Shown: piece after piece, positions 13,082-20,288 of the stretch
Position numbering within the stretch: position 1 is the first letter of the stretch
Layout of the letters: each line of letters starts with the position of its first letter
Source of the DNA: an uncultured Prevotella sp.
GTDB lineage: Bacteria; Bacteroidota; Bacteroidia; Bacteroidales; Bacteroidaceae
Length of the DNA: 20,288 bases
Assembly: GCA_900557035.1 (NCBI GenBank)
Contig: USRA01000036.1
Location: 1 to 20,288, forward strand
Direction of reading: 5' to 3'
Program-made: the position numbers and the translations under genes
The notes under the pieces: model-generated
Told to the model about the DNA's origin: nothing
The model's input: only the letters and a program-made list of their open reading frames with translations
Database searches by the model: none

Positions 13082-14125
13082 ATGACATTAGAAGATTTCC
13101 TTTCAGAATGGAATAACGGTAGCGACCGGGTGCTAGTGCATACCAGTGGCTCCACGGGAAAGCCCAAGCCGATGAGGGTAGAGAAGAAGCGGATGCTCAA
13201 CTCTGCCCGCATTACCTGTGATTTCCTGGGTTTGAAGCCTGGTGATACAGCCCTGCTCTGTATGTCGCTTGATTATATCGCAGGCAAGATGGTGGTGGTA
13301 CGAAGTATTGAGCGACATCTCCATCTTATTTCTGTTTCTCCAAGTGGACATCCGCTCAAGGATGTGAATCTCAAGGAGGTAAACGGCGAAATCACTTTTG
13401 CTGCCATGGTTCCGATGCAGGTATATAATACCCTGCAGGTTCCTGAGGAGCGGGAGCGACTCAGTCATATCCGTCATCTCATTATCGGTGGCGGTGCCAT
13501 CGATGTCGCCTTGGAGCAGGAACTTCAATCTCTTCCAGGTGATATTGCCATCTGGAGTACCTACGGTATGACTGAAACCCTGTCCCATATTGCCCTGAGG
13601 CGAATCAATGGTGATGAGCCTAGCGAATGGTATCAGCCTTTCGATAGCGTTCATATCAGTCAGACCGAAGAAGGCTGTCTTGTCATTGATGCTCCTCTGG
13701 TTTGTGCTGAAACCTTGGTAACGAATGATATTGTTGAGATAGAGCCTTACATATATAATAAGGTGGAAAGAACTCGTTTCCGCATCAAGGGCAGGAAAGA
13801 TAATGTGATCTGCAGTGGCGGTATCAAGATACAGATAGAAGAAGTAGAAGAGTTCTTGAAACCTCATCTGGAAAAGCCTTTCATGCTAGCCAAGAAGAAA
13901 GATGAAAAGTTTGGAGAAATTGCTGTACTCCTGTCAGAGGATGAAGATATAAAAAAAGTTGAGGCGATTGTCCGCCGCCTCTTATCTGATGGAAAATCTT
14001 CTGATGATTCTGAAAAAACTTCTAATCATAAAAAATATAAATATTGGATTCCTAAGGAATTCCGATATGTAGAGCATCTTCCGCTTACTGAAACCGGAAA
14101 GCCAAAGCGATGCTGTTTGGCATAA
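13082..14125 (+). CDS. menE: o-Succinylbenzoate-CoA ligase
   Basis: MenE activates o-succinylbenzoate with ATP and CoA. It is an ANL-superfamily enzyme with HTSGSTGKPKP at residues 20-30 (ATP loop), YGMTE at 161-165, FRIKGRKDN at 233-241 (hinge), and a near-terminal Lys340 in TETGKPK. At 347 residues it lacks much of the N-terminal subdomain of typical 450-residue MenE proteins, which in my recollection is usual for Bacteroidales MenE rather than damage. The sequence encoding EPYIYNKVE (221-229) contains a 15-base repeat also found near 8446. It is transcribed with menC. menF, menD and menB are not in the window. Confidence 0.93.
   Translation: MTLEDFLSEWNNGSDRVLVHTSGSTGKPKPMRVEKKRMLNSARITCDFLGLKPGDTALLCMSLDYIAGKMVVVRSIERHLHLISVSPSGHPLKDVNLKEVNGEITFAAMVPMQVYNTLQVPEERERLSHIRHLIIGGGAIDVALEQELQSLPGDIAIWSTYGMTETLSHIALRRINGDEPSEWYQPFDSVHISQTEEGCLVIDAPLVCAETLVTNDIVEIEPYIYNKVERTRFRIKGRKDNVICSGGIKIQIEEVEEFLKPHLEKPFMLAKKKDEKFGEIAVLLSEDEDIKKVEAIVRRLLSDGKSSDDSEKTSNHKKYKYWIPKEFRYVEHLPLTETGKPKRCCLA
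13751..13765 (+). repeat. Third copy of the 15-base core ATATATAATAAGGTG, inside menE
   Basis: This core is identical to the corresponding parts of 8446-8462 and 8491-8507. Here it is translated as part of YIYNKV, the same reading register that gives IYNKV in the phosphoethanolamine transferase. Confidence 0.75.
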
Positions 14126-14135
14126 GGATACAATA

Positions 14136-14160
14136 ATGGCGGGTTGATATAGCCCGCCAT
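14136..14160. terminator. Bidirectional hairpin between menE and aroB
   Basis: An 8-bp GC-rich stem (ATGGCGGG 14136-14143, CCCGCCAT 14153-14160) has a 9-nt loop. It starts 10 bp after the menE stop and ends 6 bp before the aroB stop, so it can serve both convergent transcripts. The T-tracts are poor. Confidence 0.65.
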
Positions 14161-14166
14161 ATTATA

Positions 14167-15213
14167 TTATCCTTCTCTAAAGAAGTCGAGTGCTTCTTTG
14201 ATTTCTTCTGTAGTTGCTGTCTGGTTGATACGGATATCCCCTATACCGCCAAGCATGGTGAAGTTGATGATGCCATTCTGGTTCTTCTTGTCGTGCTGCA
14301 TCAGCTCGATGAGCTCATCGTAGTCATCACAGGTGATATTCAGCGTACCGTAGTTCTCCTTGATGAAGATCACGGTCTGGCGCATCTTCTCTGTTGGGAA
14401 TCCTGTCTTTGCCACACTGAGATAAAGCTCAGGGATGAGACCGAATGCCACGGCATAACCATGAAGGATTGGCTTGCGCTTCAGCGCCCAGCTCTCGAAG
14501 GCATGACCGAATGTATGTCCCAGGTTCAGAGCCTTGCGGATGCCCTTCTCATGAGGATCCTGCTCTACGATGCGCTCCTTTACCTTCACGCTGTCGCCCA
14601 CCATGCGCTGCAACTGCTTCAGGTCTGGGTTGGCAAGGTCGAAGCTTACCAGCTCTTCCCACATCGCTTCGGTAGAAATCAAGCCGTGCTTCAGCATTTC
14701 GGCATAGCCCGAACAGATATTCTCGGCATCCAGGGTCTTCAGGAACTCGGTATCGAGAATCACGAACTTCGAGTCGTTGAAAACACCCACCTCATTCTTC
14801 AAACCTCCGAAGTTGATGCCGGTCTTTCCACCCACAGAGGCATCTACCATCGCCAGCAGGGTAGTAGGAATATTGATGAAGTTGATGCCACGCTTGAAGG
14901 TGCTGGCTGCAAAACCGCCGAGGTCGGTTACCATACCGCCTCCGAGGTTGATCATGCAAGAGTGACGTGAAGCGCCACCATCCTGCAGGCCCTTCCATAC
15001 CATCATCAGGCTTTCGATGTCCTTATGACTGTCGCTAGCCGGAATCGTGATCATCTTAGCTTCCTTCATGCAGTAGAATTTCTGCAAAACCGGAAGGCAC
15101 ATTTCCTGTGTGGTAGTATCTGTAAGCACAAACAACTTGTCGTGCTCGCATTCTGAGAGAGCGCTTACCAGTTCGTTCTCCAGATGGGTTGATATGATTA
15201 CTCTCTGATCCAT
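14167..15213 (-). CDS. aroB: 3-Dehydroquinate synthase
   Basis: AroB converts DAHP to 3-dehydroquinate, the second step of the shikimate pathway, using NAD+ and a divalent metal. The 348-residue protein has the NAD-binding GGGMVTDLGGFAAS at 91-104, TTLLAMVDASVGGKTGIN at 117-134, and SGYAEMLKHGLI at 168-179 with metal ligand Glu172. LNLGHTFGHAFE at 229-240 carries His233 and His237, and His251 lies in LHGYAV. Its product line leads to chorismate, which also feeds the menaquinone pathway of the convergent menC-menE pair; that proximity may be chance. The start is the ATG at 15213, with a consensus promoter about 70 bp upstream. Confidence 0.96.
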   Translation of the reverse strand: MDQRVIISTHLENELVSALSECEHDKLFVLTDTTTQEMCLPVLQKFYCMKEAKMITIPASDSHKDIESLMMVWKGLQDGGASRHSCMINLGGGMVTDLGGFAASTFKRGINFINIPTTLLAMVDASVGGKTGINFGGLKNEVGVFNDSKFVILDTEFLKTLDAENICSGYAEMLKHGLISTEAMWEELVSFDLANPDLKQLQRMVGDSVKVKERIVEQDPHEKGIRKALNLGHTFGHAFESWALKRKPILHGYAVAFGLIPELYLSVAKTGFPTEKMRQTVIFIKENYGTLNITCDDYDELIELMQHDKKNQNGIINFTMLGGIGDIRINQTATTEEIKEALDFFREG

Positions 15214-15285
15214 AACATATATACTTTTAAAAGAAACTGACTTTCAGAGTCACCTTTTGTAGGTAACTCATTGTAAATTCGCTTG

Positions 15286-15316
15286 CAAAGGTACGTTAAA
15301 TCAGAGACAAAACAAA
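15286..15316 (-). promoter_or_regulatory. Promoter of aroB
   Basis: On the minus strand, TTTG (15313-15316), a 19-nt spacer and TACCTTTG (15286-15293) match the Bacteroidetes consensus. The predicted leader is about 65 nt. Confidence 0.82.
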
Positions 15317-15437
15317 ATAAAAAGCACTTTTTTATCTATAAAAGTTTAAACCTTGATATATTTTGTGCGTCAAAAGAAGCAGAATGCCCCAAAAAGAGCA
15401 TCTGTTTTTTACAATTGCGCTTTTATCGGGTCTAATC

Positions 15438-15482
15438 ATATAAGTAAGTTAAATATATAAGTAAGTTAAATATATAAGTAAG
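15438..15482 (+). repeat. 17-bp tandem repeat (2.6 units) upstream of the large barrel gene
   Basis: ATATAAGTAAGTTAAAT occurs at 15438-15454 and 15455-15471 exactly, followed by 11 more bases of a third unit (15472-15482). The array ends in AAGG about 22 nt before the ATG at 15506. No clear TAnnTTTG box is seen for this gene, so the array lies in or near the promoter-leader region. Confidence 0.9.
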
Positions 15483-15505
15483 GAATAATAAAACGTCTAT
15501 AATTA

Positions 15506-18442
15506 ATGAAAAGATCTATTCTGATGATGCTCCTGGTGTTCGTAACCATGGCATCTTTTGCTCAGGATCGCTTGATTACCGGTGCGATTACCGACCGCGA
15601 TACCAAGGATCCCGTAGAACAGGTAACGATTCAGTTACTCAAGACCGACAGTACCTATGTGTCGGGTGCTCTCAGCAATGAGCAGGGCCTCTTTCATATC
15701 AAGGCTCCTGCCAATGGCAAGTATTTACTTAAAATGTCGAGTGTAGGTTACAAGACTACCGTAAAGCGTATCGAGATTTCTGATGACAAGGATCTGGCGA
15801 TGGGCAAGGTGGTGATGGGTGCCGAGGCGATTATGCTGAAAGGTGCCGTGGTAACCGCCATGGCTCAGAAGGTGAGCCTGAAGGAGGATACCTTCGTCTA
15901 TAATTCGGCAGCCTACCGTACACCTGAAGGTTCGGTGGTAGAGGAACTTGTCAAGCGTCTGCCCGGTGCAGAGGTTAGCGACGACGGTACCATCAAGATC
16001 AATGGTAAGGAAGTGAAGAAGATTCTCGTGGATGGCAAGGAGTTTATGACGGGTGATACCAAGACTGCCCTGAAAAACCTGCCTACCAGCATCATCGACA
16101 AGATCAAGGCGTACGATGAAAAGAGTGATCTCTCTAAGGTAACCGGTATCGATGATGGCGAGGAACAGACCGTGCTCGACTTCGGTGTGAAGAAGGGTAT
16201 GAACAAGGGTTTGATTTCCAACATCGACCTGGGTGTAGGTAACAAGAGCCGCTACAATATGCGTGGTATGGGTGGTTACTTCAATGATAACAACCGATTC
16301 ATGCTTTTTGCCAATGCCAATAATACCAGCGACCGAGGATTCGGTGGCGGTGGACCGGGTCGTGGCTTTGGTGGTGCGAATGGTTTGAATGCCAGCAAAA
16401 TGATTGGAGCCAACTATAACTATGAGTTGAAGAACAAGTTCAAGTTCAATACCTCTCTTCGCTGGAATCACAGCGATGGCGATGTATGGAGCAGACGTTC
16501 CAGCGAGAACTTCATGGGTAGCAGCAGCTCTTTCAGCAATAGCCTGAGCCAGAATTTCTCCCGCAGCAACAGTTGGAATGGTAACATCCGATTGGAGTGG
16601 ATGCCTGATTCCATGACCAATATCCTCTTCCGTCCTTCCATCTCCTGGAGTACCAGTGACGGATTGAGTGGCAGCCATTCGGCTTCCTATAACAAGGATC
16701 CTTATACCATCACCTCGAAAGACCCTCTTTCTGAGGAAGGTATCGATGAGTTGGAAAAGGCGGAGGCTATGGTGAACAGCCAGTTGACCAATGGCATCAC
16801 CTATTCTGATAATAACAATATCAACGGTATGTTGCAGATCAACCGAAAGTTGGACAACAAGGGACGCAATATCACCCTCCGTGTGAATGCCAAATATACT
16901 GATAAAGACAGCAAGAGCATCTCGCTCAACAATGCCAAGCTCTATCTCGTACAGACAGCGGAGGGTAAGGATTCTACTTATCAGACCAACCGCTATAACC
17001 TGACTCCTTCGAAGAATTACAGTTATGCGGGACAGTTGACCTATAGTGAGCCACTCTGGAAGGCAACCTTCCTGCAGTTCAGCTATAAGTTTACTTACAG
17101 CTACTCCAAGAGCGACCGCAGCACCTACGATTTCAGCAAGTATGCGATGAGTGGTAATCAGGAGTACCGTGGTTGGGACAGCTATCTGAATCCGTTTGCC
17201 GGTCATCTCGAAGATTATAGGGATGATGAGTTGAGCCGTTTCTCAGAGTATCGCAATTACAATCACGATATCCAGGTGATGATGCGATTCATCCGTCAGA
17301 AGTACAACCTGAACTTCGGTGTGATGGTTCAGCCACAGCAGTCGAAGTATATCCAGGATTATCAGGGCGTGCATGTAGATACGGTTCGCAATGTGGTGAA
17401 TGTGAGTCCAACCCTCGATTTCCGCTACCGCTTCTCAAAGATGAGCAACCTGCGTGTGAACTATCGTGGTACTACCTCGCAGCCAAGCATCTCTCAGTTG
17501 CTTGACATCACAGATAACAGCGACCCGCTGAACATCTCGATGGGTAACCCTGGCTTGAAGCCTTCGTTCACCCAGAACTTCCGATTGTTCTACAACAACT
17601 TCGTGCAGAACCACAACAAGGGTATCATGACTTTCATCAACTTCTCTACCACCAACAACAGCATCAGCAACAAGGTGACCTATGATGAGACGACTGGTGG
17701 AAGAATTACCCGTCCGGAGAATATCAATGGTAACTGGAATGTGATGGGAGCCTTCATGTTCAACTGCTCTATCGACAGTGCAGGAGTCTGGAACCTGAAT
17801 ACCGATACCAATTTGGGTTACAACAACTACGTGAGCTATCTGAGTCTCGACAAGCAGTCAGATTCCCAGAAGAATACCACCCGAAGCACCACTTGGAGAG
17901 AGCGCCTCTCTTTCAGCTATCGCAACGACTGGTTGGAGCTCTCGCTCGACGGAACATTGAATTATAACCATGCCAAGAACAAGTTGCAGCCAAACAGCAA
18001 CCTTGATACCTGGCAGTTCTCTTATGGACCAAGCATGACGCTTACAGCTCCTTGGGGAACCAGCTTGAACTCAAGCCTCTCTATCAGCAGTCGCCGTGGA
18101 TATAACGATAGCAGCATGAACACCGATGAGTTTGTATGGAATGCCCAGCTCTCTCAGGGTTTCCTGAAGGGCAAGCCGCTGACCGTGATGCTTCAGTTCT
18201 ACGATATCCTTCGTCAGCAGAGTACCTTCTCTCGTGCCATCTCGGCTACATCCCGTACAGATACCGAGTATAATGCCGTCAACAGCTATGCGATGCTTCA
18301 TGTGGTATATCGCTTGAATCTCTTCGGAGGCAAGCAGGCACGTCCTGGTGGTCCTGATGGAGGACCTGGTGGTCGTCCTGACTTCCGTGGTCGTCCATTC
18401 AATGGTGGTCGTCCTGGAGGTGGTCCTGGTAGAATGTTCTAA
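15506..18442 (+). CDS. Large outer-membrane beta-barrel with carboxypeptidase-regulatory-like domain
   Basis: This 978-residue protein has a signal peptide (residues 1-20, SFA-QD), a CarboxypepD_reg-like beta-sandwich at about 22-105 and a plug-like region at about 110-235 (EELVKRLPGAEV..., INGKEVKKILVDGKEF). A long barrel of alternating aromatic strands follows to about 940. This is the OMP_b-brl family related to TonB-dependent receptors in Bacteroidetes. No SusD partner or TonB box is evident, so it is probably not a glycan-uptake SusC. Two Gly/Pro/Arg-rich stretches stand out: GFGGGGPGRGFGG near 276-288, and the last 38 residues (941-978), which end in GRMF. The tail follows what looks like the final strand, so it would be an extension rather than barrel. 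The ligand is unknown. Confidence 0.85.
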   Translation: MKRSILMMLLVFVTMASFAQDRLITGAITDRDTKDPVEQVTIQLLKTDSTYVSGALSNEQGLFHIKAPANGKYLLKMSSVGYKTTVKRIEISDDKDLAMGKVVMGAEAIMLKGAVVTAMAQKVSLKEDTFVYNSAAYRTPEGSVVEELVKRLPGAEVSDDGTIKINGKEVKKILVDGKEFMTGDTKTALKNLPTSIIDKIKAYDEKSDLSKVTGIDDGEEQTVLDFGVKKGMNKGLISNIDLGVGNKSRYNMRGMGGYFNDNNRFMLFANANNTSDRGFGGGGPGRGFGGANGLNASKMIGANYNYELKNKFKFNTSLRWNHSDGDVWSRRSSENFMGSSSSFSNSLSQNFSRSNSWNGNIRLEWMPDSMTNILFRPSISWSTSDGLSGSHSASYNKDPYTITSKDPLSEEGIDELEKAEAMVNSQLTNGITYSDNNNINGMLQINRKLDNKGRNITLRVNAKYTDKDSKSISLNNAKLYLVQTAEGKDSTYQTNRYNLTPSKNYSYAGQLTYSEPLWKATFLQFSYKFTYSYSKSDRSTYDFSKYAMSGNQEYRGWDSYLNPFAGHLEDYRDDELSRFSEYRNYNHDIQVMMRFIRQKYNLNFGVMVQPQQSKYIQDYQGVHVDTVRNVVNVSPTLDFRYRFSKMSNLRVNYRGTTSQPSISQLLDITDNSDPLNISMGNPGLKPSFTQNFRLFYNNFVQNHNKGIMTFINFSTTNNSISNKVTYDETTGGRITRPENINGNWNVMGAFMFNCSIDSAGVWNLNTDTNLGYNNYVSYLSLDKQSDSQKNTTRSTTWRERLSFSYRNDWLELSLDGTLNYNHAKNKLQPNSNLDTWQFSYGPSMTLTAPWGTSLNSSLSISSRRGYNDSSMNTDEFVWNAQLSQGFLKGKPLTVMLQFYDILRQQSTFSRAISATSRTDTEYNAVNSYAMLHVVYRLNLFGGKQARPGGPDGGPGGRPDFRGRPFNGGRPGGGPGRMF

Positions 18443-18501
18443 CGGAATGTTTGGATAAAGATAGATTTTCAGGGTAAAATTCAAATAGGTATGACAAAAG
18501 A

Positions 18502-18534
18502 AATCCCCGCTCTTCTTGATGAGGAGCGGGGATT
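18502..18534. terminator. Strong bidirectional terminator
   Basis: A 14-bp stem with one wobble pair (18502-18515 with 18521-18534) has a 5-nt loop TTGAT. It is followed by ATTCTTTCT on the plus strand and TTCTTTTG on the minus strand. It separates the convergent barrel and porin genes. Confidence 0.85.
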
Positions 18535-18548
18535 ATTCTTTCTATGTT

Positions 18549-18572
18549 AAATAGCGAGGGGAATCGCTATTT
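18549..18572. terminator. Second hairpin in the same convergent gap
   Basis: AAATAGCGA (18549-18557) pairs with TCGCTATTT (18564-18572) around a GGGGAA loop. It lies 12 bp beyond the porin stop on the minus strand, so it is the first hairpin that transcript meets, backed up by the stronger one at 18502-18534. Confidence 0.55.
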
Positions 18573-18584
18573 TCATTTCCCTGA

Positions 18585-19136
18585 TTAGAGAGTGAACTTG
18601 TAACCTACAGTAATCTGGATTACGTTGTTGTAGTGATCCCAGTTGTCAGCAACCTTAGTTACACCGATGTTGTAACGAGCATCGAATACAATACCCTGGT
18701 ACTCATAAGAGAGACCTACAGGGATAGAGAGATCTACAGTCTTAACGCCTTCTGCATCATCCTTGTTTACCAGGAAGCCTGGCTGCAAACCTGCCTTGAG
18801 AGCAAGACCAGCTACAGGATAATAGTTCAATGTGATAGGTACATTGATATAGCCTGGGTTCCATTTACCACCTTCAAAAGTCATACCTGCAACTTTTACA
18901 TCCTTGGCCTTGAAGCCCTGTACAGAATAGAGAGCACCTACAGCAACACCTAAGTTACTTGATGCCTGATACTGCAACTCAGCACCAGCTGCGAAACCAG
19001 CCTTCCAGTCGTTATCACCGATTGTAGCAACGTTCAAACCTACCTTAGGCTGGAGAGTTGTTGTACCTGCAGCCTGCTGTGCGAAAGCACCTACTGAAGA
19101 CAGCACCATAGCTGCCATTACAAATAATTTTTTCAT
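18585..19136 (-). CDS. Small outer-membrane beta-barrel protein (porin-family-like)
   Basis: This 183-residue protein has a signal peptide (residues 1-20, AFA-QQ) and about eight amphipathic beta-strands, ending in VIQITVGYKFTL. The layout is that of the Bacteroidetes outer-membrane-beta-barrel / PorT-like family, and the strands alternate Gly, Ala and aromatic residues (KVGLNVA, GLSYEYQGIVFDARYNIGVT). It has a consensus promoter and a leader of about 75 nt, suggesting an abundant, independently expressed surface protein. Substrate or structural role is unknown. An OmpA-type anchor is unlikely because no C-terminal peptidoglycan-binding domain is present. Confidence 0.85.
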   Translation of the reverse strand: MKKLFVMAAMVLSSVGAFAQQAAGTTTLQPKVGLNVATIGDNDWKAGFAAGAELQYQASSNLGVAVGALYSVQGFKAKDVKVAGMTFEGGKWNPGYINVPITLNYYPVAGLALKAGLQPGFLVNKDDAEGVKTVDLSIPVGLSYEYQGIVFDARYNIGVTKVADNWDHYNNVIQITVGYKFTL

Positions 19137-19219
19137 AATCTCTAAATTATAAAATTAATAGTATGTTAATACTCACGATTGAGTAAGTTGGTAATCAGCT
19201 TATACTCTGAAACTGATTG

Positions 19220-19251
19220 CAAAGATATAGGTTTTCTCTATTCGCTCCAAA
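19220..19251 (-). promoter_or_regulatory. Promoter of the small barrel gene
   Basis: On the minus strand, TTTG (19248-19251), a 20-nt spacer and TATCTTTG (19220-19227) match consensus. The predicted start is near 19212, giving a leader of about 75 nt before the ATG at 19136. Confidence 0.85.
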
Positions 19252-19358
19252 CTTTTTAAGCTTTATTTGCCATCATATTACAAAATGTAGCATACTTGTT
19301 CCCATATCGTATGTTTTTAGAAATAATTCTTCCCGTTTTCTTGCAAAGTTTTGGTTAT

Positions 19359-19781
19359 TTATGAATCTTCTTCGTCCCAGTCTTCTTCATCGAATCCAAA
19401 CATAGCTGGATCAACAAAGGCATCCAGGGCACGGCGTTCTTTCTTGGTTGGGCGACCAGTGCCTCTTGCTCTATCTACGAATCCGCTGATGCGACTCATC
19501 TCCAGCAGTTCATACTGCTTAGGGTCAGTCACGTTCTTATAGACCCCGAAGAGCATTTTGGCTCCTACACGCTGCTCTATGCAGTCGAGCACCTCAAAAG
19601 TGTAGGTGATAGGGGCTTTCTTTACGCTCACCACATCGCCACGTTTGATGATGAAGGAAGGCTTTCTGGTTACGCCTCCCACCATGACGCGGCCATTCTT
19701 ACAGGCATCGGCAGCAATGCTGCGAGTCTTGTAAATGCGGGCTGCCCAAAGCCACTTGTCTATTCTAGCTGATTCTTTCAT
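19359..19781 (-). CDS. S4-domain RNA-binding protein (Hsp15/HslR-like)
   Basis: This 140-residue protein has an N-terminal S4 RNA-binding domain (residues about 7-55: RIDKWLWAARIYKTRS, GRVMVGGVTRKPS). It matches Hsp15 of Escherichia coli, which binds free 50S subunits carrying stalled nascent chains and helps recycle them. The RPTKKERRALDAF segment near 115-127 also matches the Hsp15 C-terminal part. The last 13 residues are strongly acidic (FGFDEEDWDEEDS), an unusual end for an RNA-binding protein. It sits 10 bp after pth on the same strand. Since pth releases peptidyl-tRNA, the pairing fits a translation-rescue theme; the joint role is inferred. Confidence 0.9.
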   Translation of the reverse strand: MKESARIDKWLWAARIYKTRSIAADACKNGRVMVGGVTRKPSFIIKRGDVVSVKKAPITYTFEVLDCIEQRVGAKMLFGVYKNVTDPKQYELLEMSRISGFVDRARGTGRPTKKERRALDAFVDPAMFGFDEEDWDEEDS

Positions 19782-19791
19782 TTCTGGCTTC

Positions 19792-20288
19792 CTATTTTTT
19801 TCCTAGCTTGTTGTATTGGTTCATGGTGATATCAATACCAGCCAATACAAAGCTCTTGATAATCTCTACACCCAGGTCGAGGGCAGGCTGAAGCTGCTTC
19901 ATATCTTCCTCGGTATATTTGCCAAGTACCCAGTCTATCTGTCCGCCACGAGGATAATCGTTGCCGATACCCATGCGCAGGCGGGCATAGTTCTGGCCGA
20001 TAAGCTGCTGGATATGTCCCAAGCCGTTGTGACCACCGTTGCTTCCGTTCGCCTTCAGGCGGAAAGCGCCGAGAGGTAGGGCAAGTTCATCGCTGATTAC
20101 CAGGAGGCGGCTCTGGTCGATCTTTTCCTGATTCAGCCAATATCTCACTGCATTACCACTCAGGTTCATGAAGGTGGTAGGCTTCAGCAGGATAATCTTT
20201 CTTCCCTTGAGCGTAGTCTGGGCAATGTATCCGTATCGCTTATCCTCAAAATGAATATTGGACGCTTTAGCAAAAGCGTCCAATACCA
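19792..20288 (-). CDS. pth: Peptidyl-tRNA hydrolase, 5' end cut by the window edge
   Basis: Pth cleaves the ester bond of peptidyl-tRNAs released from ribosomes. About 165 residues are visible and the N-terminus is outside the window. The segment with catalytic His20 (E. coli numbering) is therefore missing from view, not from the gene. Visible residues match Asn68 in FMNLSGNAV, Asp93 in ISDELALPLGAFRLK and Asn114 in NGGHNGLGHI. The TTG at 20283-20281 codes for an internal leucine (V-L-D-A-F, as in the usual GFMVLDA stretch) and is not a start. The gene ends in LGKK and precedes the Hsp15-like gene by 10 bp. About 30 N-terminal residues are expected beyond the edge. Confidence 0.96.
   Translation of the reverse strand, partial: VLDAFAKASNIHFEDKRYGYIAQTTLKGRKIILLKPTTFMNLSGNAVRYWLNQEKIDQSRLLVISDELALPLGAFRLKANGSNGGHNGLGHIQQLIGQNYARLRMGIGNDYPRGGQIDWVLGKYTEEDMKQLQPALDLGVEIIKSFVLAGIDITMNQYNKLGKK

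Noticed and set aside
13082..14125. MenE as a truncated pseudogene
   Set aside because: It is short, but the ATP loop, YGMTE, hinge and terminal lysine are all present and in frame, and short MenE is expected in Bacteroidales.
15438..15482. CRISPR array or invertible promoter
   Set aside because: Units are adjacent direct repeats with no spacers, and no flanking inverted repeats or recombinase gene are visible. A plain tandem repeat fits better.
15725..17206. 493-residue minus-strand ORF
   Set aside because: It lies antisense to a well-supported outer-membrane barrel gene. Its Ile/Thr/His-rich translation matches no family and is typical of a shadow frame.
20281..20283. TTG as the start of pth
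   Set aside because: The reading frame stays open to the window edge, and the leucine fits the internal GFMVLDA-type stretch of Pth. The gene is truncated by the window.

Overview
The window looks like chromosomal DNA from a Bacteroidales bacterium, most likely Prevotellaceae (Prevotella/Segatella type). This is inferred from promoters of the Bacteroidetes TTTG-N19/20-TAnnTTTG form, weak or absent Shine-Dalgarno sites, a DUF6377-type regulator, a PCMD-like protein, several Bacteroidetes outer-membrane barrels and a short MenE. No species marker (rRNA, ribosomal protein) is present.

Layout, left to right. (1) 1-1744: a minus-strand promoter firing out of the left edge, a histidine-phosphatase gene and an SDR oxidoreductase gene, closed by a perfect 17-bp hairpin. 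(2) 1745-3361, minus: a membrane-anchored DUF6377 regulator with a C-terminal helix-turn-helix. (3) 3362-3987: a 626-bp gap with a plus-strand promoter-like box and a strong plus-strand terminator but no ORF of useful size. It is best explained by an unrecognised small RNA of about 260 nt. (4) 3988-6096: rfbD-rfbB (dTDP-rhamnose pathway) with its own promoter and a textbook terminator. (5) 6185-10192: a three-gene envelope operon (PCMD-like secreted protein, POTRA-less Omp85-type barrel, lipid A-type phosphoethanolamine transferase). (6) 10276-14160: a GNAT-nitrilase fusion gene with a perfect promoter, then menC-menE of menaquinone synthesis. (7) 14167-15316, minus: aroB. (8) 15506-18442: a 978-residue carboxypeptidase-regulatory-domain outer-membrane barrel with a Gly/Pro/Arg tail. 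(9) 18585-20288, minus: a small beta-barrel porin, an Hsp15-like S4 RNA-binding protein, and pth, which is cut by the right edge.

The genes are mostly core envelope and cofactor functions: nucleotide-sugar and lipid A modification, outer-membrane proteins, and chorismate-menaquinone steps. I saw no transposase, integrase, phage gene, tRNA, rRNA or CRISPR array. The most interesting material lies between the genes: an orphan terminator implying a non-coding RNA, short-period tandem repeats directly in front of several start codons (7-bp units twice, 17-bp once), a 15-mer present three times, and inverted repeats that overlap promoter elements.
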